Part shown: positions 1 to 8,722 of the stretch, piece by piece
Layout of the letters: the number at the start of each line of letters is the position of its first letter
Position numbering within the stretch: position 1 is the first letter of the stretch
Source of the DNA: Neoroseomonas soli
GTDB taxonomy: Bacteria > Pseudomonadota > Alphaproteobacteria > Acetobacterales > Acetobacteraceae
Length of the DNA stretch: 46,267 nt
Direction: 5' to 3'
Assembly: GCF_018129065.1 (NCBI RefSeq)
Contig: NZ_JAAEDM010000033.1
Coordinates: forward strand, 1-46,267
Program-made: the position numbers and the translations under genes
The notes under the pieces: model-generated
Seen by the model: only the letters and a program-made list of their open reading frames with translations
What the model was told of the DNA's origin: nothing
Database searches by the model: none

Positions 1-277
1 CCCGCGCCGCGAGCAGAGCCGTGACCGCGGTGGCGATCGCGACCGCAGCGCCCGCATCGAGCGCGAGACCGCCGAGGCCGCCCGCACCGAGCGCGAGCCG
101 CGACGCGACCGCGACCGCGATGCCGGCCGCGAACGCCGCTACCGACAGGAGGATCTCGGCCCGGCGGTGAAGGGCTTCGGCGATGCCGTGCCGGCCTTCA
201 TGCTGATCCCGCTGCCGCGCCCGCGCGCCGAGAAGCCGGCCGTGGCCGACACCACGCCGGAAACCGAGGCCGCCTGA
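1..277 (+). CDS. C-terminal tail of a DEAD-box RNA helicase-like protein (5' truncated)
   Basis: Only the last 91 codons are in the window; the frame is open from base 2 and ends with TGA at 275-277. The first half is low-complexity and dominated by Arg, Asp and Glu. It ends in a short ordered stretch, [20 protein letters not shown], before an acidic end. Arg-rich tails followed by a 'GFGD-VPAF' segment are what I recall at the end of RhlE-type DEAD-box helicases in Acetobacteraceae, where the basic tail helps bind RNA. No helicase motif is visible because the core lies upstream of the window, so the assignment rests on the tail alone. Another Arg-rich RNA-binding protein is possible. Confidence 0.5.
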   Translation, partial: PRREQSRDRGGDRDRSARIERETAEAARTEREPRRDRDRDAGRERRYRQEDLGPAVKGFGDAVPAFMLIPLPRPRAEKPAVADTTPETEAA

Positions 278-437
278 CAAAACCCCCTGCCGGACCCGCT
301 GGCAGCCGCCTCCACGGCGCGCCGGTGGGTGCCGGTTGGCCCGCGACGCCGCCCCGGGCGGCGGACGCCCGGCTTTCCCGATTGCCCGAGCGCCGGCGGA
401 ACCGCATCCTGTCGGCCATTACGCGGAGGACACCGCC

Positions 438-1631
438 ATGAACGTCGTCGCCAAGCCCAGCCGCGCGCAGTTCGTCTGGGACGACCCCCTGCTGCTCGAT
501 GACGTCCTCACCGAGGACGAGCGCATGATCCGCGACAGCGCCCGGCAGTTCTGCCAGGAGAAGCTGCTGCCGCGCGTGCAGGAAGCCTTCCGCAAGGAAC
601 ACTTCCACCGCGAGATCATGAACGAGTTCGGCGAGATGGGCTTCCTCGGCGCCACGCTGGACAGCCATGGCTGCGCGGGCGTCGGCTACGTCTCCTACGG
701 CCTGATGGCGCGCGAGGTCGAGCGCGTCGATTCCGGCTACCGCTCCGCCTTCTCCGTGCAGTCCTCGCTGGTCATGTACCCGATCCATGCCTTCGGGTCG
801 GAGGCGCAGAAGGACAAGTACCTGCCGAAGCTGCGCACCGGCGAATGGGTCGGCTGCTTCGGCCTGACCGAGCCCGACGCCGGTTCCGACCCGAATTCCA
901 TGCGCACCCGCGCGAAGAAGGTCGATGGCGGCTACATCCTGAACGGTTCCAAGACCTGGATCACCAATTCCCCGATCGCCGACGTCGCGGTGGTCTGGGC
1001 GAAGGACGACGAGGGCATCCTGCGCGGCTTCCTCCTCGACCGCGGCATGAAGGGCCTTACCTTCCCCAAGATCGAGGGCAAGTTCTCGCTGCGCGCCTCG
1101 GTCACCGGCATGATCATGATGGATGACGTCTTCGTGCCGGAGGAGAACCGCCTGCCGGGCGTGAAGTCGCTCGCCGGCCCCTTCTCCTGTCTCAACCGCG
1201 CGCGCTACGGCATCGCCTGGGGCGCTCTCGGCGCGGCGGAAGACTGCTGGCACCGCGCGCGCGACTACACGATGAACCGCAAGATGTTCGGCAAGCCGCT
1301 GGCGCAGACGCAGCTCATCCAGAAGAAGCTCGCGGACATGATGACCGAGATCACCCTCGGCCTGCATGCCGTGCTGCGCGTCGGGCGCCTGTTCGACGAG
1401 GGCAAGGTCGCGCCGGAGATGATCTCCCTGGTGAAGCGCAACAACTGCGGCAAGTCGCTCGATATCGCGCGCATGGCGCGTGACATGCACGGCGGCAACG
1501 GGATCGTGGACGAGTACCACGTGATCCGCCACGTCATGAACCTCGAGACGGTGAACACCTACGAAGGCACGCACGACGTGCACGCGCTGATCCTCGGCCG
1601 TGCGCAGACGGGGCTGAACGCCTTCGGCTGA
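438..1631 (+). CDS. gcdH: Glutaryl-CoA dehydrogenase
   Basis: 397-residue FAD acyl-CoA dehydrogenase, the usual length of GcdH. It oxidises and decarboxylates glutaryl-CoA to crotonyl-CoA in lysine/tryptophan/glutarate breakdown, passing electrons to ETF. The sequence carries the family blocks [12 protein letters not shown] (substrate/flavin loop), [16 protein letters not shown], and near the C-terminus MHGGNGI followed by [16 protein letters not shown]. Glu376 in that last block matches the catalytic base of GcdH. I chose ATG 438 because GGAGGA lies just upstream at 425-430. The open frame extends upstream to 336, but that part is not GcdH-like. The gene stands alone: neither a LysR regulator nor a CoA-transferase is beside it. 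Confidence 0.93.
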   Translation: MNVVAKPSRAQFVWDDPLLLDDVLTEDERMIRDSARQFCQEKLLPRVQEAFRKEHFHREIMNEFGEMGFLGATLDSHGCAGVGYVSYGLMAREVERVDSGYRSAFSVQSSLVMYPIHAFGSEAQKDKYLPKLRTGEWVGCFGLTEPDAGSDPNSMRTRAKKVDGGYILNGSKTWITNSPIADVAVVWAKDDEGILRGFLLDRGMKGLTFPKIEGKFSLRASVTGMIMMDDVFVPEENRLPGVKSLAGPFSCLNRARYGIAWGALGAAEDCWHRARDYTMNRKMFGKPLAQTQLIQKKLADMMTEITLGLHAVLRVGRLFDEGKVAPEMISLVKRNNCGKSLDIARMARDMHGGNGIVDEYHVIRHVMNLETVNTYEGTHDVHALILGRAQTGLNAFG

Positions 1632-1655
1632 ACCCGGGACGGAGGGCGGGCGGGC

Positions 1656-2078
1656 ATGTTGCTGACCGGCACGGACCTGCTGACGATCGAGCGGACCCTG
1701 CAGCTCGCCATCGCGCCCGCCTTCATCCTCGGTGGCATCATGGCCATGCTGTCGCTGCTGACGGCGCGGCTCCAGCGCCTGGCGGACCTGCACGAGGAAG
1801 CGCGCAACGGCGTCGAATCGCCGCTGAACGACCTGCGGATGCTGGCCCGGCGGGCGCGCCTGACCTACCGCGCCATCACCTTCGCCATCATGGCGGCGGT
1901 GCTGCTGTGCATCCTGGTGATCGCCGCCTTCGTCGAACCGCTCGCCGGCGTCCGGGCGGGCGGGCACATCGCGGGCCTGCTGCTGCTGGCCATGCTCAGC
2001 CTGACCGCCTCCCTCATGCTCTTCCTGCGTGAAGTCCTGCTGAGCGCGTCCAAGCTGCCTATGAGCCCCGAGCGATGA
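1656..2078 (+). CDS. DUF2721 family membrane protein
   Basis: 140-residue integral membrane protein of unknown function. An amphipathic start (LTIERTLQLAIAPAFILGGI) leads into a first hydrophobic segment. A basic cytosolic stretch with TARLQRLADL follows, and then two further membrane helices (about residues 70-90 and 100-122). The 'LAPaFiL...l..lt.RL.R..D' pattern and overall size fit the DUF2721 family. GGAGG lies at 1641-1645. The stop overlaps the start of the next gene as ATGA (2075-2078), so translation of the RNA methyltransferase is probably coupled to this gene. No function can be inferred from the sequence. Confidence 0.75.
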   Translation: MLLTGTDLLTIERTLQLAIAPAFILGGIMAMLSLLTARLQRLADLHEEARNGVESPLNDLRMLARRARLTYRAITFAIMAAVLLCILVIAAFVEPLAGVRAGGHIAGLLLLAMLSLTASLMLFLREVLLSASKLPMSPER

Positions 2079-3391
2079 GCGCCGAAACCCAGGCGCTGCG
2101 CGTCACCGGCATCGGCGCGGCCGGCGACGGCCTATCCATGCTGCCCGACGGCACGCCCTGCTTCGTCACCCGCGCCCTGCCGGGGGAGGCGGTGCGCGCC
2201 CTCCTCGGGCCGCGGCGGCGCGACGGCTGCGCGGCGAAGGCGGTCGAGATCCTCTCGCCCAGTCCCGACCGCGTCCCGCCCCCCTGCCCCCACTTCGCCG
2301 AAGGCTGCGGCGGATGCGCCGTGCAGCATTGGGCGCCCGCCGCCCAGGCGGAATGGAAGCGCGGCCGGGTGGCCGAAGCCCTCTCCCGCGCCGGCTTCCC
2401 GGACGCGCCAGTGGCCGCGACCGTCACCACCCCGCCCGGCCGCCGGCGCCGGGCCGATTTCGCGATCCGCCGGGCGGGCCAGCGCATCGCCCTCGGCTTC
2501 CATGCGGCGGGCAGCGCGGAGGTGGTGGACCTCGCCACCTGCATCGTGCTCGACCCGCGCATCGTCGCTCTGCTGCCGGCGCTGCGCGACCTGCTGCGCA
2601 GGCTGCGCGCGCTGCGGCGGGAAGGCTCGGCGGTGGTGAACCTGCTCGACACCGGGCCGGACCTGCTGCTGCGCACCGACGGCCCCCTGGCACCGGAAGA
2701 CCGCGCCACCCTCGCCGCCTTCGCGGCGCGGGAGGGCCTGCGGCGCATCGCCTGGGCGAGGAAGGACGGCCCTGCGGAGGTCGCGGCGCAGCACGGCCCG
2801 GCCACCATCACCCTGTCCGGCGTCGAGGTTGCGCCACCGCCCGGCGCCTTCCTGCAGGCGAGCCCGGAAGGCGAGGCGGCGATCGTCACCGCCATGCTCG
2901 CCGCGCTGCCGGAGAAGCTGGCCGGCCGCGGGCGGATCGCGGACCTGCATGCGGGGCTCGGGACGCTCTCCTTCCCGCTCGCCGGGCGCGGCCGGGTCGC
3001 CGCCTTCGAGGGGGATGCGGCCGCGGTCGCCGCACTGTCCGCCGCAGGCGGCCGGTCGGGCCTGCCTATTGCGGCGACGCGGCGGGACCTGGCGCGGCAA
3101 CCGCTGGCGGTGGCCGAACTCGCCCCCTTCGCCGCCGTGGTGCTGGACCCGCCCTTCGCCGGCGCCGACGAGCAGGCCGCGCTGCTGGCGCGCAGCGCGG
3201 TGCCGCTGGTGGTCTATGTCTCCTGCAACCCGGCGGCGCTGTCACGCGACGCCCGCCCCTTTGCCGCCGCCGGCTGGCAGGTTGCGGCCGCGACGCCGGT
3301 CGATCAGTTCGTGCATTCCGCGCAGGTCGAGGCGGTGGTCGCCTTCGTCCGCGCGAAGGGGCCTCAGCGCGGCTCGATGCGCGAGAGGTAG
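2075..3391 (+). CDS. TrmA/RumA-type class I SAM-dependent RNA (uracil-5-)methyltransferase
   Basis: 438 residues. The family methylates C5 of a uridine in rRNA or tRNA using SAM. An N-terminal TRAM-like segment is followed by the [4Fe-4S] cysteines C71, C78 and C81 (CPHFAEGCGGC) with C156 as the likely fourth ligand. The Rossmann SAM motif is DLHAGLGTLSFPLA, then VVLDPPFAG. YVSCNPAALSRD holds the catalytic nucleophile C384. This layout matches RumA/RlmD rather than TrmA, which lacks the cluster. Which uridine is modified cannot be told. It starts at ATG 2075 inside the stop of the DUF2721 gene. Its 3' end overlaps the convergent FkbM gene by 28 bases. Confidence 0.85.
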   Translation: MSAETQALRVTGIGAAGDGLSMLPDGTPCFVTRALPGEAVRALLGPRRRDGCAAKAVEILSPSPDRVPPPCPHFAEGCGGCAVQHWAPAAQAEWKRGRVAEALSRAGFPDAPVAATVTTPPGRRRRADFAIRRAGQRIALGFHAAGSAEVVDLATCIVLDPRIVALLPALRDLLRRLRALRREGSAVVNLLDTGPDLLLRTDGPLAPEDRATLAAFAAREGLRRIAWARKDGPAEVAAQHGPATITLSGVEVAPPPGAFLQASPEGEAAIVTAMLAALPEKLAGRGRIADLHAGLGTLSFPLAGRGRVAAFEGDAAAVAALSAAGGRSGLPIAATRRDLARQPLAVAELAPFAAVVLDPPFAGADEQAALLARSAVPLVVYVSCNPAALSRDARPFAAAGWQVAAATPVDQFVHSAQVEAVVAFVRAKGPQRGSMRER

Positions 3392-4422
3392 AGCGTCGCG
3401 ACGCGGCGCTGCGTGAGCAGTTCCTCGGCCGTGCAGGGCTTGGCGATCGAATCGCCGTCGATGAAGCGCAGCGGGTAGCGGGCGGCGAGCGTTGCGAGCA
3501 GCGCCGGCGCCTCCTGGCAGCGATTGGCGTCGAATTCCATCAGGATGCGCATGCCCGGGCTGCGGTCCATCAGCCCGGCCATGCCGGCGACGACCCGATC
3601 GGCCGCGGAGGCGATGCCGATGCGCACGAAATCGACGCTGCCGGCCTCGAGGTCCTGCAACGCGACGGCCGGCGCGGGGCAGGTGGCGCGGCCTTCCTCG
3701 AAGGTGAACCAGTTGGCGAAGGGGCCGGTGAAGGGCCCGGTCAGGATCGCCGGCACGCGGACCGAATCATGCTTCGCCTCGGCCGCCGCCAGGCGGTGGA
3801 TGGCGACGGTGCCGCCAAGGCCGTTGACCGAGATGTTGCGCCTCAGCAGCCAGTTCAGCCAGGAATTGGGTTCGAGCGCGACGACGCGGCCCTCGCTGCC
3901 CACCAGGTCCGCGAGCAGAATGGAGTAGTAGCCGTAGATCGCGCCGATGTCGTAGGCGGTCTCGCCACGCGCCAGGTTGCGGCAGAGGAACTCGGTGACC
4001 CAGTATTCCCAGTAGCCGTCGAGCAGCAGATGCGGCGCCATGCCGCCGTCATTCGCGTCGGTGAACATCTTGAAGCGGCCGAGGACGCGGCAGAGCACGC
4101 TGCCGTCGGGCAGCGGCACGGTCTGGGTGCGGTCGCGGATCAGCGCTTCGATCTGGCGGCGGTTGCCCTCGCGCAGAAGTTCCTCGAGCGTCGCGATGTC
4201 ACGGCGGCCGACCGCGGCGTGCATCGCCTCGATCTCGGCGCGCAGGACCGCGAGCTCCCCGCGCATGCGGAAGAGTTCCTCATGTGTGCCATGCACGGCT
4301 GCCCGCGTCCGCACGGCGTCGGTCGCGAAAAGCCAGGAGAAGAAGCGGGGAAGCAATCCAAGCCTGCCCCGTGGCGAGGCGAAGGGAGCCGGGGCTTGCG
4401 TATCGTCCTTGGGCACCAGCAT
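3364..4422 (-). CDS. FkbM family SAM-dependent methyltransferase
   Basis: 352 residues. Residues about 20-90 contain a predicted helical, coiled-coil-like stretch (EELFRMRGELAVLRAEIEAM), then the FkbM domain. Its SAM motif reads DIGAIYGYYSILL, followed by GRVVALEPNSWLNWLLRRN and a late acidic motif ILMEFDAN. FkbM proteins O-methylate sugars, polysaccharides or secondary metabolites; the substrate here is unknown. The usual 'DVGAN.G' loop carries Ile in place of Asn. The open frame runs on to 4659, but the extension is low-complexity and Pro/Arg-rich, so I place the start at ATG 4422, although its AAGGA is very close to the ATG. The gene is divergent from the MBL hydrolase gene, with 146 bases between the two starts. 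Confidence 0.78.
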   Translation of the reverse strand: MLVPKDDTQAPAPFASPRGRLGLLPRFFSWLFATDAVRTRAAVHGTHEELFRMRGELAVLRAEIEAMHAAVGRRDIATLEELLREGNRRQIEALIRDRTQTVPLPDGSVLCRVLGRFKMFTDANDGGMAPHLLLDGYWEYWVTEFLCRNLARGETAYDIGAIYGYYSILLADLVGSEGRVVALEPNSWLNWLLRRNISVNGLGGTVAIHRLAAAEAKHDSVRVPAILTGPFTGPFANWFTFEEGRATCPAPAVALQDLEAGSVDFVRIGIASAADRVVAGMAGLMDRSPGMRILMEFDANRCQEAPALLATLAARYPLRFIDGDSIAKPCTAEELLTQRRVATLYLSRIEPR

Positions 4423-4568
4423 TCCTTGGGCCAACAGAGAGAGCGAATGGATTATTGCACCTGCCGCGCAAAATCCCACCCCCGGGTGCACGTTGCAACC
4501 CGGCAAACTTGGAGCTTGACTGGCGGGCCGGGACCCCACCCTGCCAACCCGGAGGGAGATCCAACGCC

Positions 4569-5543
4569 TTGACCAGCCGACGCCTTGCCATGCTTGCCGC
4601 CGGGGGCGCCTTGGCCCTGCCGGCCCTGCCGCGCCCCGCCAGGGCCCAGGCCCCAGCAACCACGCCGGCCGCGGCGCAGGCGCCGGGCTACTACCGCTTC
4701 CGCATCGGCGGGGCGACCGTGACCACGGTGCATGACGGCTTCTTCTCCCGGCCGGTCGAAGGCTTCGTGCGGAATGCGCCGCTGGCCGCGGTGCAGGCTG
4801 TTCTGCGCGACAGTTTCCTGCCGACGGACCGCACGGTGATCCCCTTCACCATCACCTTCGTGCAGCGCGGCGCGACGCTGGCGATGTTCGACGCCGGCAA
4901 CGGCGTGACCCCGGCGGGCGCGACCGCCGGGCGCATGATCGCGAACATGGCCGCCGCCGGGATCGACCCGGCCCGCGTCACCCACGTCATCCACAGCCAT
5001 TTCCACGGCGACCACATCAACGGCCTGCTCGATGCCGGGAATGGCCGTGCCTTCCCGAATGCGGAGGTCCATGTGCCCGCCCCCGAATGGGCCTGGTGGA
5101 CCGACGAGGCCAACCAGACGCGCAGCCCCGAGGGCCAGCGCGGCACCTTCGCCAACACGGCGCGCCGCTTCGCGCCCTACCGCGACCGGGTGAAGACCTT
5201 CCAGCCGGGCGCGGAGGTGATCCCGGGCATCACATCGATGGCCGCCCCCGGCCATACGCCCGGCCACACCATCTTCCGCATCGCCGACGGCAGCGAGCAG
5301 GCGATGTTCCTCGCCGACGTGACGAACCGGCCGGAAGTCATGATGGCGCACCCGGACTGGCAGATCGCCTTCGACTTCGACGGCGACCAGGCGGCGGCGA
5401 CGCGGCGGCGGGTGCTGGACATGGTCGCGACCGACCGCATCCGCGTCACCGGCTATCACTACCCCTTCCCGGCGAACGGCTACGTGGCACGAGCAGGCAA
5501 CGGCTTCCGCTTCGTCCCGGCGGACTGGTCGAGCGCCGCGTAA
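4569..5543 (+). CDS. Exported metallo-beta-lactamase-fold hydrolase (methyl-parathion-hydrolase-like)
   Basis: 324 residues. A TTG start is supported by GGAGGGAG at 4552-4559, nine bases upstream. The N-terminus is a twin-arginine-type signal: SRRLAM, a hydrophobic Ala/Leu/Gly segment, then ARAQ as the likely cleavage site near residue 27. The domain contains the dinuclear metal motif HSHFHGDH (142-149), a later APGHTPGHT, and ADVTNRP supplying the bridging Asp. The 'YRFRIGGATVTTVHDG' opening and spacing resemble periplasmic hydrolases related to methyl parathion hydrolase and quorum-quenching lactonases. The natural substrate cannot be predicted. It is divergent from fkbM, and a possible related remnant follows directly. 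Confidence 0.82.
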   Translation: MTSRRLAMLAAGGALALPALPRPARAQAPATTPAAAQAPGYYRFRIGGATVTTVHDGFFSRPVEGFVRNAPLAAVQAVLRDSFLPTDRTVIPFTITFVQRGATLAMFDAGNGVTPAGATAGRMIANMAAAGIDPARVTHVIHSHFHGDHINGLLDAGNGRAFPNAEVHVPAPEWAWWTDEANQTRSPEGQRGTFANTARRFAPYRDRVKTFQPGAEVIPGITSMAAPGHTPGHTIFRIADGSEQAMFLADVTNRPEVMMAHPDWQIAFDFDGDQAAATRRRVLDMVATDRIRVTGYHYPFPANGYVARAGNGFRFVPADWSSAA

Positions 5544-5552
5544 CCCTTTCGC

Positions 5553-5795
5553 TTGAAGCCGGGCCGCGCAGGGCAACCTGATTGCGGCCCGGTCGAGGCT
5601 GGGCGGTCTTCGCAGGAGGCCTGGAGCCGCGCAGCGCTCGCTGCGGCGGCACTGGCCGTGCCCCGGGGCGGCCAGTCGTTCCACGGCTTCCGCACCGGCG
5701 CGCTGGCCGTGACGGTGATGACCGACGGCGCCAAGATCCGTTCGGACATGGCGGCGGCCGGGGTATCGACCGCGCCGCTGCCCGCGAAGCGATGA
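5553..5795 (+). pseudogene. Possible N-terminal remnant of a second MBL-fold exported protein
   Basis: The 321 bases between the MBL hydrolase and the ABM gene hold one open frame with strongly GC-biased third positions in its second half. It encodes a signal-like AALAAAALAVP followed by HGFRTGALAVTVMTDGAK, then stops after 80 codons. That core resembles the first strands of the neighbouring hydrolase (YRFRIGGATVTTVHDG). No metal-binding motif remains. Translation could only begin at TTG 5553 and no convincing ribosome site is seen. A decayed duplicate is my best reading; a small unrelated exported peptide or simple non-coding spacer is equally possible. Confidence 0.25.
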
Positions 5796-5864
5796 CCTCC
5801 GGCGCCATCGCCCGCGCCCCGCGCAGCCCCTATCCTCGCGCGACGCCAGCATGGGAGCCGCGCG

Positions 5865-6173
5865 ATGGCCGTCACCTACCTCATCGAATTCCGCGTCAGG
5901 CCGGCGGAGCACGAGCGTTTCCTCGTGCTCCTGAACGGCGTGCTCGACGCAATGCGCGGGGAGGAAAGCTTCGTCTCCGCCACGCTGCACCAGGACCCGG
6001 AGGATGCGAACCGCTTCCTGCTGCACGAGACCTGGCGCGACCACCAGGAGGTCGTCGAGGTGCAGCTCACGCGGCCCTATCGCGCCGCATGGCATGCGGC
6101 GCTTCCCGGGCTGCTCGAGGCGCCGCGGGAGGTTTCGATCTGGACGCCGATCCGGACGGATCGGCGTGCCTGA
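5865..6173 (+). CDS. ABM-domain protein (putative quinol monooxygenase)
   Basis: 102 residues, the length of a single antibiotic-biosynthesis-monooxygenase (ABM) ferredoxin-like barrel. The pattern is typical: an opening strand TYLIEFRVRPAEHERFL, the middle ESFVSATLHQDPEDANRFLLHETW, and RPYRAAWHAALPGLL before a last strand. YgiN-like members of the family oxidise quinols or act on small phenolics without a cofactor, but many have no assigned role. ATG 5865 follows GGGAG at 5854-5858. Its stop codon (6171-6173) is directly followed by the sufA stop on the other strand, so the two transcripts converge with no spacer. Confidence 0.75.
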   Translation: MAVTYLIEFRVRPAEHERFLVLLNGVLDAMRGEESFVSATLHQDPEDANRFLLHETWRDHQEVVEVQLTRPYRAAWHAALPGLLEAPREVSIWTPIRTDRRA

Positions 6174-6545
6174 TCAGACGTGGAAGGACTCGCCGCAGCC
6201 GCAGCGGCCCTTCTCGTTCGGATTGGTGAAGGTGAAGCCGGCGGTCATCGCCTTGACCTCGTAGTCCATCACCGTGCCGATCAGGAACAGCGTGGCCTTG
6301 CGGTCGATGAGGACGGTGACGCCCTTGTCGGTGATGACCTCGTCGGTGGGCGCGGCCTCCTCCGTCCAGGACAGGTCGTAGGACAGGCCGGAGCAGCCTT
6401 TCGTCTTCACGCCGATGCGCAGCAGCTTGCCGTGCTCGCCCCTGGCATAGAGGCCGCGCAGGCGGTCCGCCGCGCCATCGGTCAGCGACATGACCGGCGG
6501 CAATGAACGGCGTGGCGGGGGGGGCGTGTTCGCGGTAACGCTCAT
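6174..6545 (-). CDS. sufA: SufA/IscA-type iron-sulfur carrier
   Basis: 123 residues with the HesB/IscA fold. The three conserved cluster-binding cysteines are in KGCSGLSYDL and the C-terminal GRCGCGESF. A-type carriers take [2Fe-2S] or [4Fe-4S] clusters from the SufBCD scaffold and pass them to apo-proteins in the cytosol. A Pro-rich N-terminal extension of about 15 residues is not conserved in the family. It is the last gene of the suf operon, eight bases behind sufT, and ends exactly against the convergent ABM gene. SufA, IscA and ErpA are hard to separate by motif; the operon position supports sufA. Confidence 0.88.
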   Translation of the reverse strand: MSVTANTPPPPRRSLPPVMSLTDGAADRLRGLYARGEHGKLLRIGVKTKGCSGLSYDLSWTEEAAPTDEVITDKGVTVLIDRKATLFLIGTVMDYEVKAMTAGFTFTNPNEKGRCGCGESFHV

Positions 6546-6553
6546 CGCGGACC

Positions 6554-6937
6554 TCAGAACATGTTCAGCGCGAGGCGGGCATCCTCGCTCATGCGGGACT
6601 GGTCCCAGGGCGGATCCCAGACGACCTCGACATCGACATCGGTCACGCCCTCGACGCCGCGCACCGCGTCCTCGACCTGGCCGGGCAGTTCCTGCGCGGA
6701 CGGGCAGGACGGGGTGGTCAGCGTCATCTCGACCTTGACCTTGCCGTCGTCGGCGATCTCGATCGCGTAGATCAGGCCGAGCTGGTAGATGTCGACCGGG
6801 ATCTCCGGGTCGTAGACGGTGGAGACCGCGGCGATCACCGCGTCCTCGCTCACCTTCGGCGCGGGCGGCTTCACCTCGCCGTCCGGCGTCCAGGCGGCGC
6901 GCGTCTCCGGCGGGTTGATGGTGGCGTCCTCACTCAC
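6554..6937 (-). CDS. sufT: SufT / MIP18-family (DUF59) iron-sulfur assembly protein
   Basis: 127 residues. After a variable Pro-rich lead the DUF59 core begins with VIAAVSTVYDPEIPVDIYQLGLIY. It contains the family's reactive-Cys block LTTPSCPSAQELPG and ends with VWDPPWDQSRMSEDARLALNMF. SufT proteins aid cluster maturation, particularly when iron is short or Fe-S demand is high. The start is GTG 6937, inside the 3' end of sufU (8-base overlap), with AAGGAGG at 6944-6950. Its place between sufU and sufA supports the function. Confidence 0.88.
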   Translation of the reverse strand: MSEDATINPPETRAAWTPDGEVKPPAPKVSEDAVIAAVSTVYDPEIPVDIYQLGLIYAIEIADDGKVKVEMTLTTPSCPSAQELPGQVEDAVRGVEGVTDVDVEVVWDPPWDQSRMSEDARLALNMF

Positions 6938-7481
6938 TGCTCGCCTCCTTGGTCCCGTCGAGCGCGGCGTTCAGCGTATGCCAGGCGAGCGTCGCGCACT
7001 TCACGCGGGACGGAAACTCGTGAACGCCCGACAGCGGCGTCAGGCGTTCCATCTCGTCGGACAGATCGCCGCCGCAATCGGGGCAGGCGCCGGTCATGGC
7101 CAGTTCGCGGAACTTCGCGCCGAGTTCCTTCGCCTGCTCCGGCGTCTTGCCCTTGACCGTCTCCGTCATCAGGGAGGCGGAGGCGGTTGAGATGGCGCAG
7201 CCGCGGCCCTGGAACGCGGCGTCGGCGATGTGGCCGTCCGGCGTCATCTTCAGGAACAGCTCGATGCGGTCGCCGCACATCGGGTTGTCCCCGCGCGAGG
7301 TGGCGTCGGCATCCTCCAGCCGGCGGAAGTTCCGCGGCTTGCGGCCATGATCCAGGATGACTTCCTGGTAGAGATCGCGCAGGTCGTCAAACAGGCCCGT
7401 CGTCCGACCGGACGGATGCACGCCTCCGGTGCCCGGTGTCATGGCGGCCTCCGCCCTGCGGCGATCCGATCCGGCGCTCAT
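6930..7481 (-). CDS. sufU: SufU iron-sulfur assembly protein
   Basis: 183 residues. SufU accepts persulfide from SufS through a zinc-bound cysteine. The zinc ligands are present: C69 and D71 in NPMCGD, C95 in GRGCAIS, and C162 in RVKCATLAW. An N-terminal extension of about 25 residues precedes the conserved LRDLYQEVILDH. A second feature is a CPDCGGDL segment (133-140) in the loop before the last ligand, adding a CxxC not present in the Bacillus protein as I recall it. The ATG at 7481 overlaps the sufS stop as ATGA. An internal Met at residue 14 is an alternative start. Confidence 0.9.
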   Translation of the reverse strand: MSAGSDRRRAEAAMTPGTGGVHPSGRTTGLFDDLRDLYQEVILDHGRKPRNFRRLEDADATSRGDNPMCGDRIELFLKMTPDGHIADAAFQGRGCAISTASASLMTETVKGKTPEQAKELGAKFRELAMTGACPDCGGDLSDEMERLTPLSGVHEFPSRVKCATLAWHTLNAALDGTKEASSE

Positions 7482-8722
7482 TTGAAGAACTCCCGCGCCT
7501 CGGTGACGGCTCGTGCGAGGAGATCGACCTCCTCCTTCGTCGTGTAGAGGCCGAAGGAGGCGCGCGTCGTGCCGTTCTCCAGGCCGAAGCGGGCGTGCAG
7601 CGGCTCGGCGCAGTGGCGGCCGGCGCGCACGGCGATGCCGGCGCGATCGAGCAGCGTCGCGAGGTCGTGCGGATGCGCCGTATCGAGCGCGAAGGCGAAG
7701 ACGCCGCCGCGGTCCTGCGCGCGGCCGAGCAGCGTCAAGCCCGGCACCTCCGACAGCCTGCCCATGGCGTGGTCCACGAGCGCGCGCTCATGCGTCTCGA
7801 TCGCCGTCATGCCGATGGCCGTGACGTAGTCGATGGCGGCGTGCAGGCCGACGGCCTCGATGATGGGCGGCGTGCCGGCCTCGAACTTCGCGGGCACGGG
7901 CGCCCATTCGGTCTTCTCGAAGGTGACGCTGCTGATCATGTCGCCGCCGCCGAGGAAGGGCGGCATGCGGTCGAGATGTTCCAGCCGCGCCCAGAGCACG
8001 CCGATGCCCGTCGGCCCATAGAGCTTGTGGCCGGTGAAGCAGTAGAAGTCGCAGCCGATCGCCTGGACGTCCACACGGCGATGGACCGCCGCCTGGGAGC
8101 CGTCCAGCAGCACCTTCGCGCCATGGGCATGCGCCAGCGCGACGATGCGCTCCACCGGCGTGACGGTGCCGAGCACGTTGGACATGTGGGCGACGGCGAC
8201 CAGCCCGACCTTGCCGTCCGCGAGCTTGCGCGCGAGGTCTTCCATGTCGAGTTCGCCGCTGTCGGTCACGCGGCAGACCCGCAGTTCGTTGCCCTTGTCG
8301 TCGCGCAGCATCTGCCAGGGGACGATGTTGGCGTGGTGCTCGAGTTCGGAGATCAGCACCGCCTGGCCCGGCTTCATCACGCCACGGCCCCAGGAATGGG
8401 CGACGAGGTTCATCGCCTCGGTGCTGTTCCTGGTGAAGACGATCTCGCGCGGGTCGGCGGCGTTCAGGAAGCGCGCGGTGGCGGCACGCGCGGCCTCGTA
8501 GGAATCGGTCGCGAGTTCGGACAGGCGATAGGCGCCGCGATGGACGTTGGCGTAGGCCGTTTCCATGCAGCGGACCATGGCCTCGATCACGGCGCGCGGC
8601 TTCTGGGCGCTCGCGCCGGAATCGAGGAAGACCAGCGGCCGGCCGCGATGCGTCTGCGACAGGATCGGGAAATCCTGCCGGATGCGCGCGACGTCGAAAG
8701 TGACCGCCGGGATCGCGTCCAT
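7478..8722 (-). CDS. sufS: Cysteine desulfurase SufS
   Basis: 414-residue PLP enzyme that removes sulfur from L-cysteine, giving alanine and an enzyme persulfide. The PLP lysine is K233 in the block TGHKLYGPTGIGVLW; the active-site cysteine is C371 in RAGRHCAEPLH. HMSNVLGTVTPV and LLDGSQAAVHRRVDVQ are typical class II (SufS) blocks. The open frame begins nine codons further upstream, but ATG 8722 gives the normal N-terminus and shares one base with the sufD stop (TGATG), so I chose it. It sits directly before sufU, its expected persulfide acceptor. Confidence 0.94.
   Translation of the reverse strand: MDAIPAVTFDVARIRQDFPILSQTHRGRPLVFLDSGASAQKPRAVIEAMVRCMETAYANVHRGAYRLSELATDSYEAARAATARFLNAADPREIVFTRNSTEAMNLVAHSWGRGVMKPGQAVLISELEHHANIVPWQMLRDDKGNELRVCRVTDSGELDMEDLARKLADGKVGLVAVAHMSNVLGTVTPVERIVALAHAHGAKVLLDGSQAAVHRRVDVQAIGCDFYCFTGHKLYGPTGIGVLWARLEHLDRMPPFLGGGDMISSVTFEKTEWAPVPAKFEAGTPPIIEAVGLHAAIDYVTAIGMTAIETHERALVDHAMGRLSEVPGLTLLGRAQDRGGVFAFALDTAHPHDLATLLDRAGIAVRAGRHCAEPLHARFGLENGTTRASFGLYTTKEEVDLLARAVTEAREFFK

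Noticed and set aside
198..1967. 589-codon minus-strand frame opposite gcdH
   Set aside because: Low-complexity translation without motifs; gcdH on the plus strand is certain and has a ribosome site.
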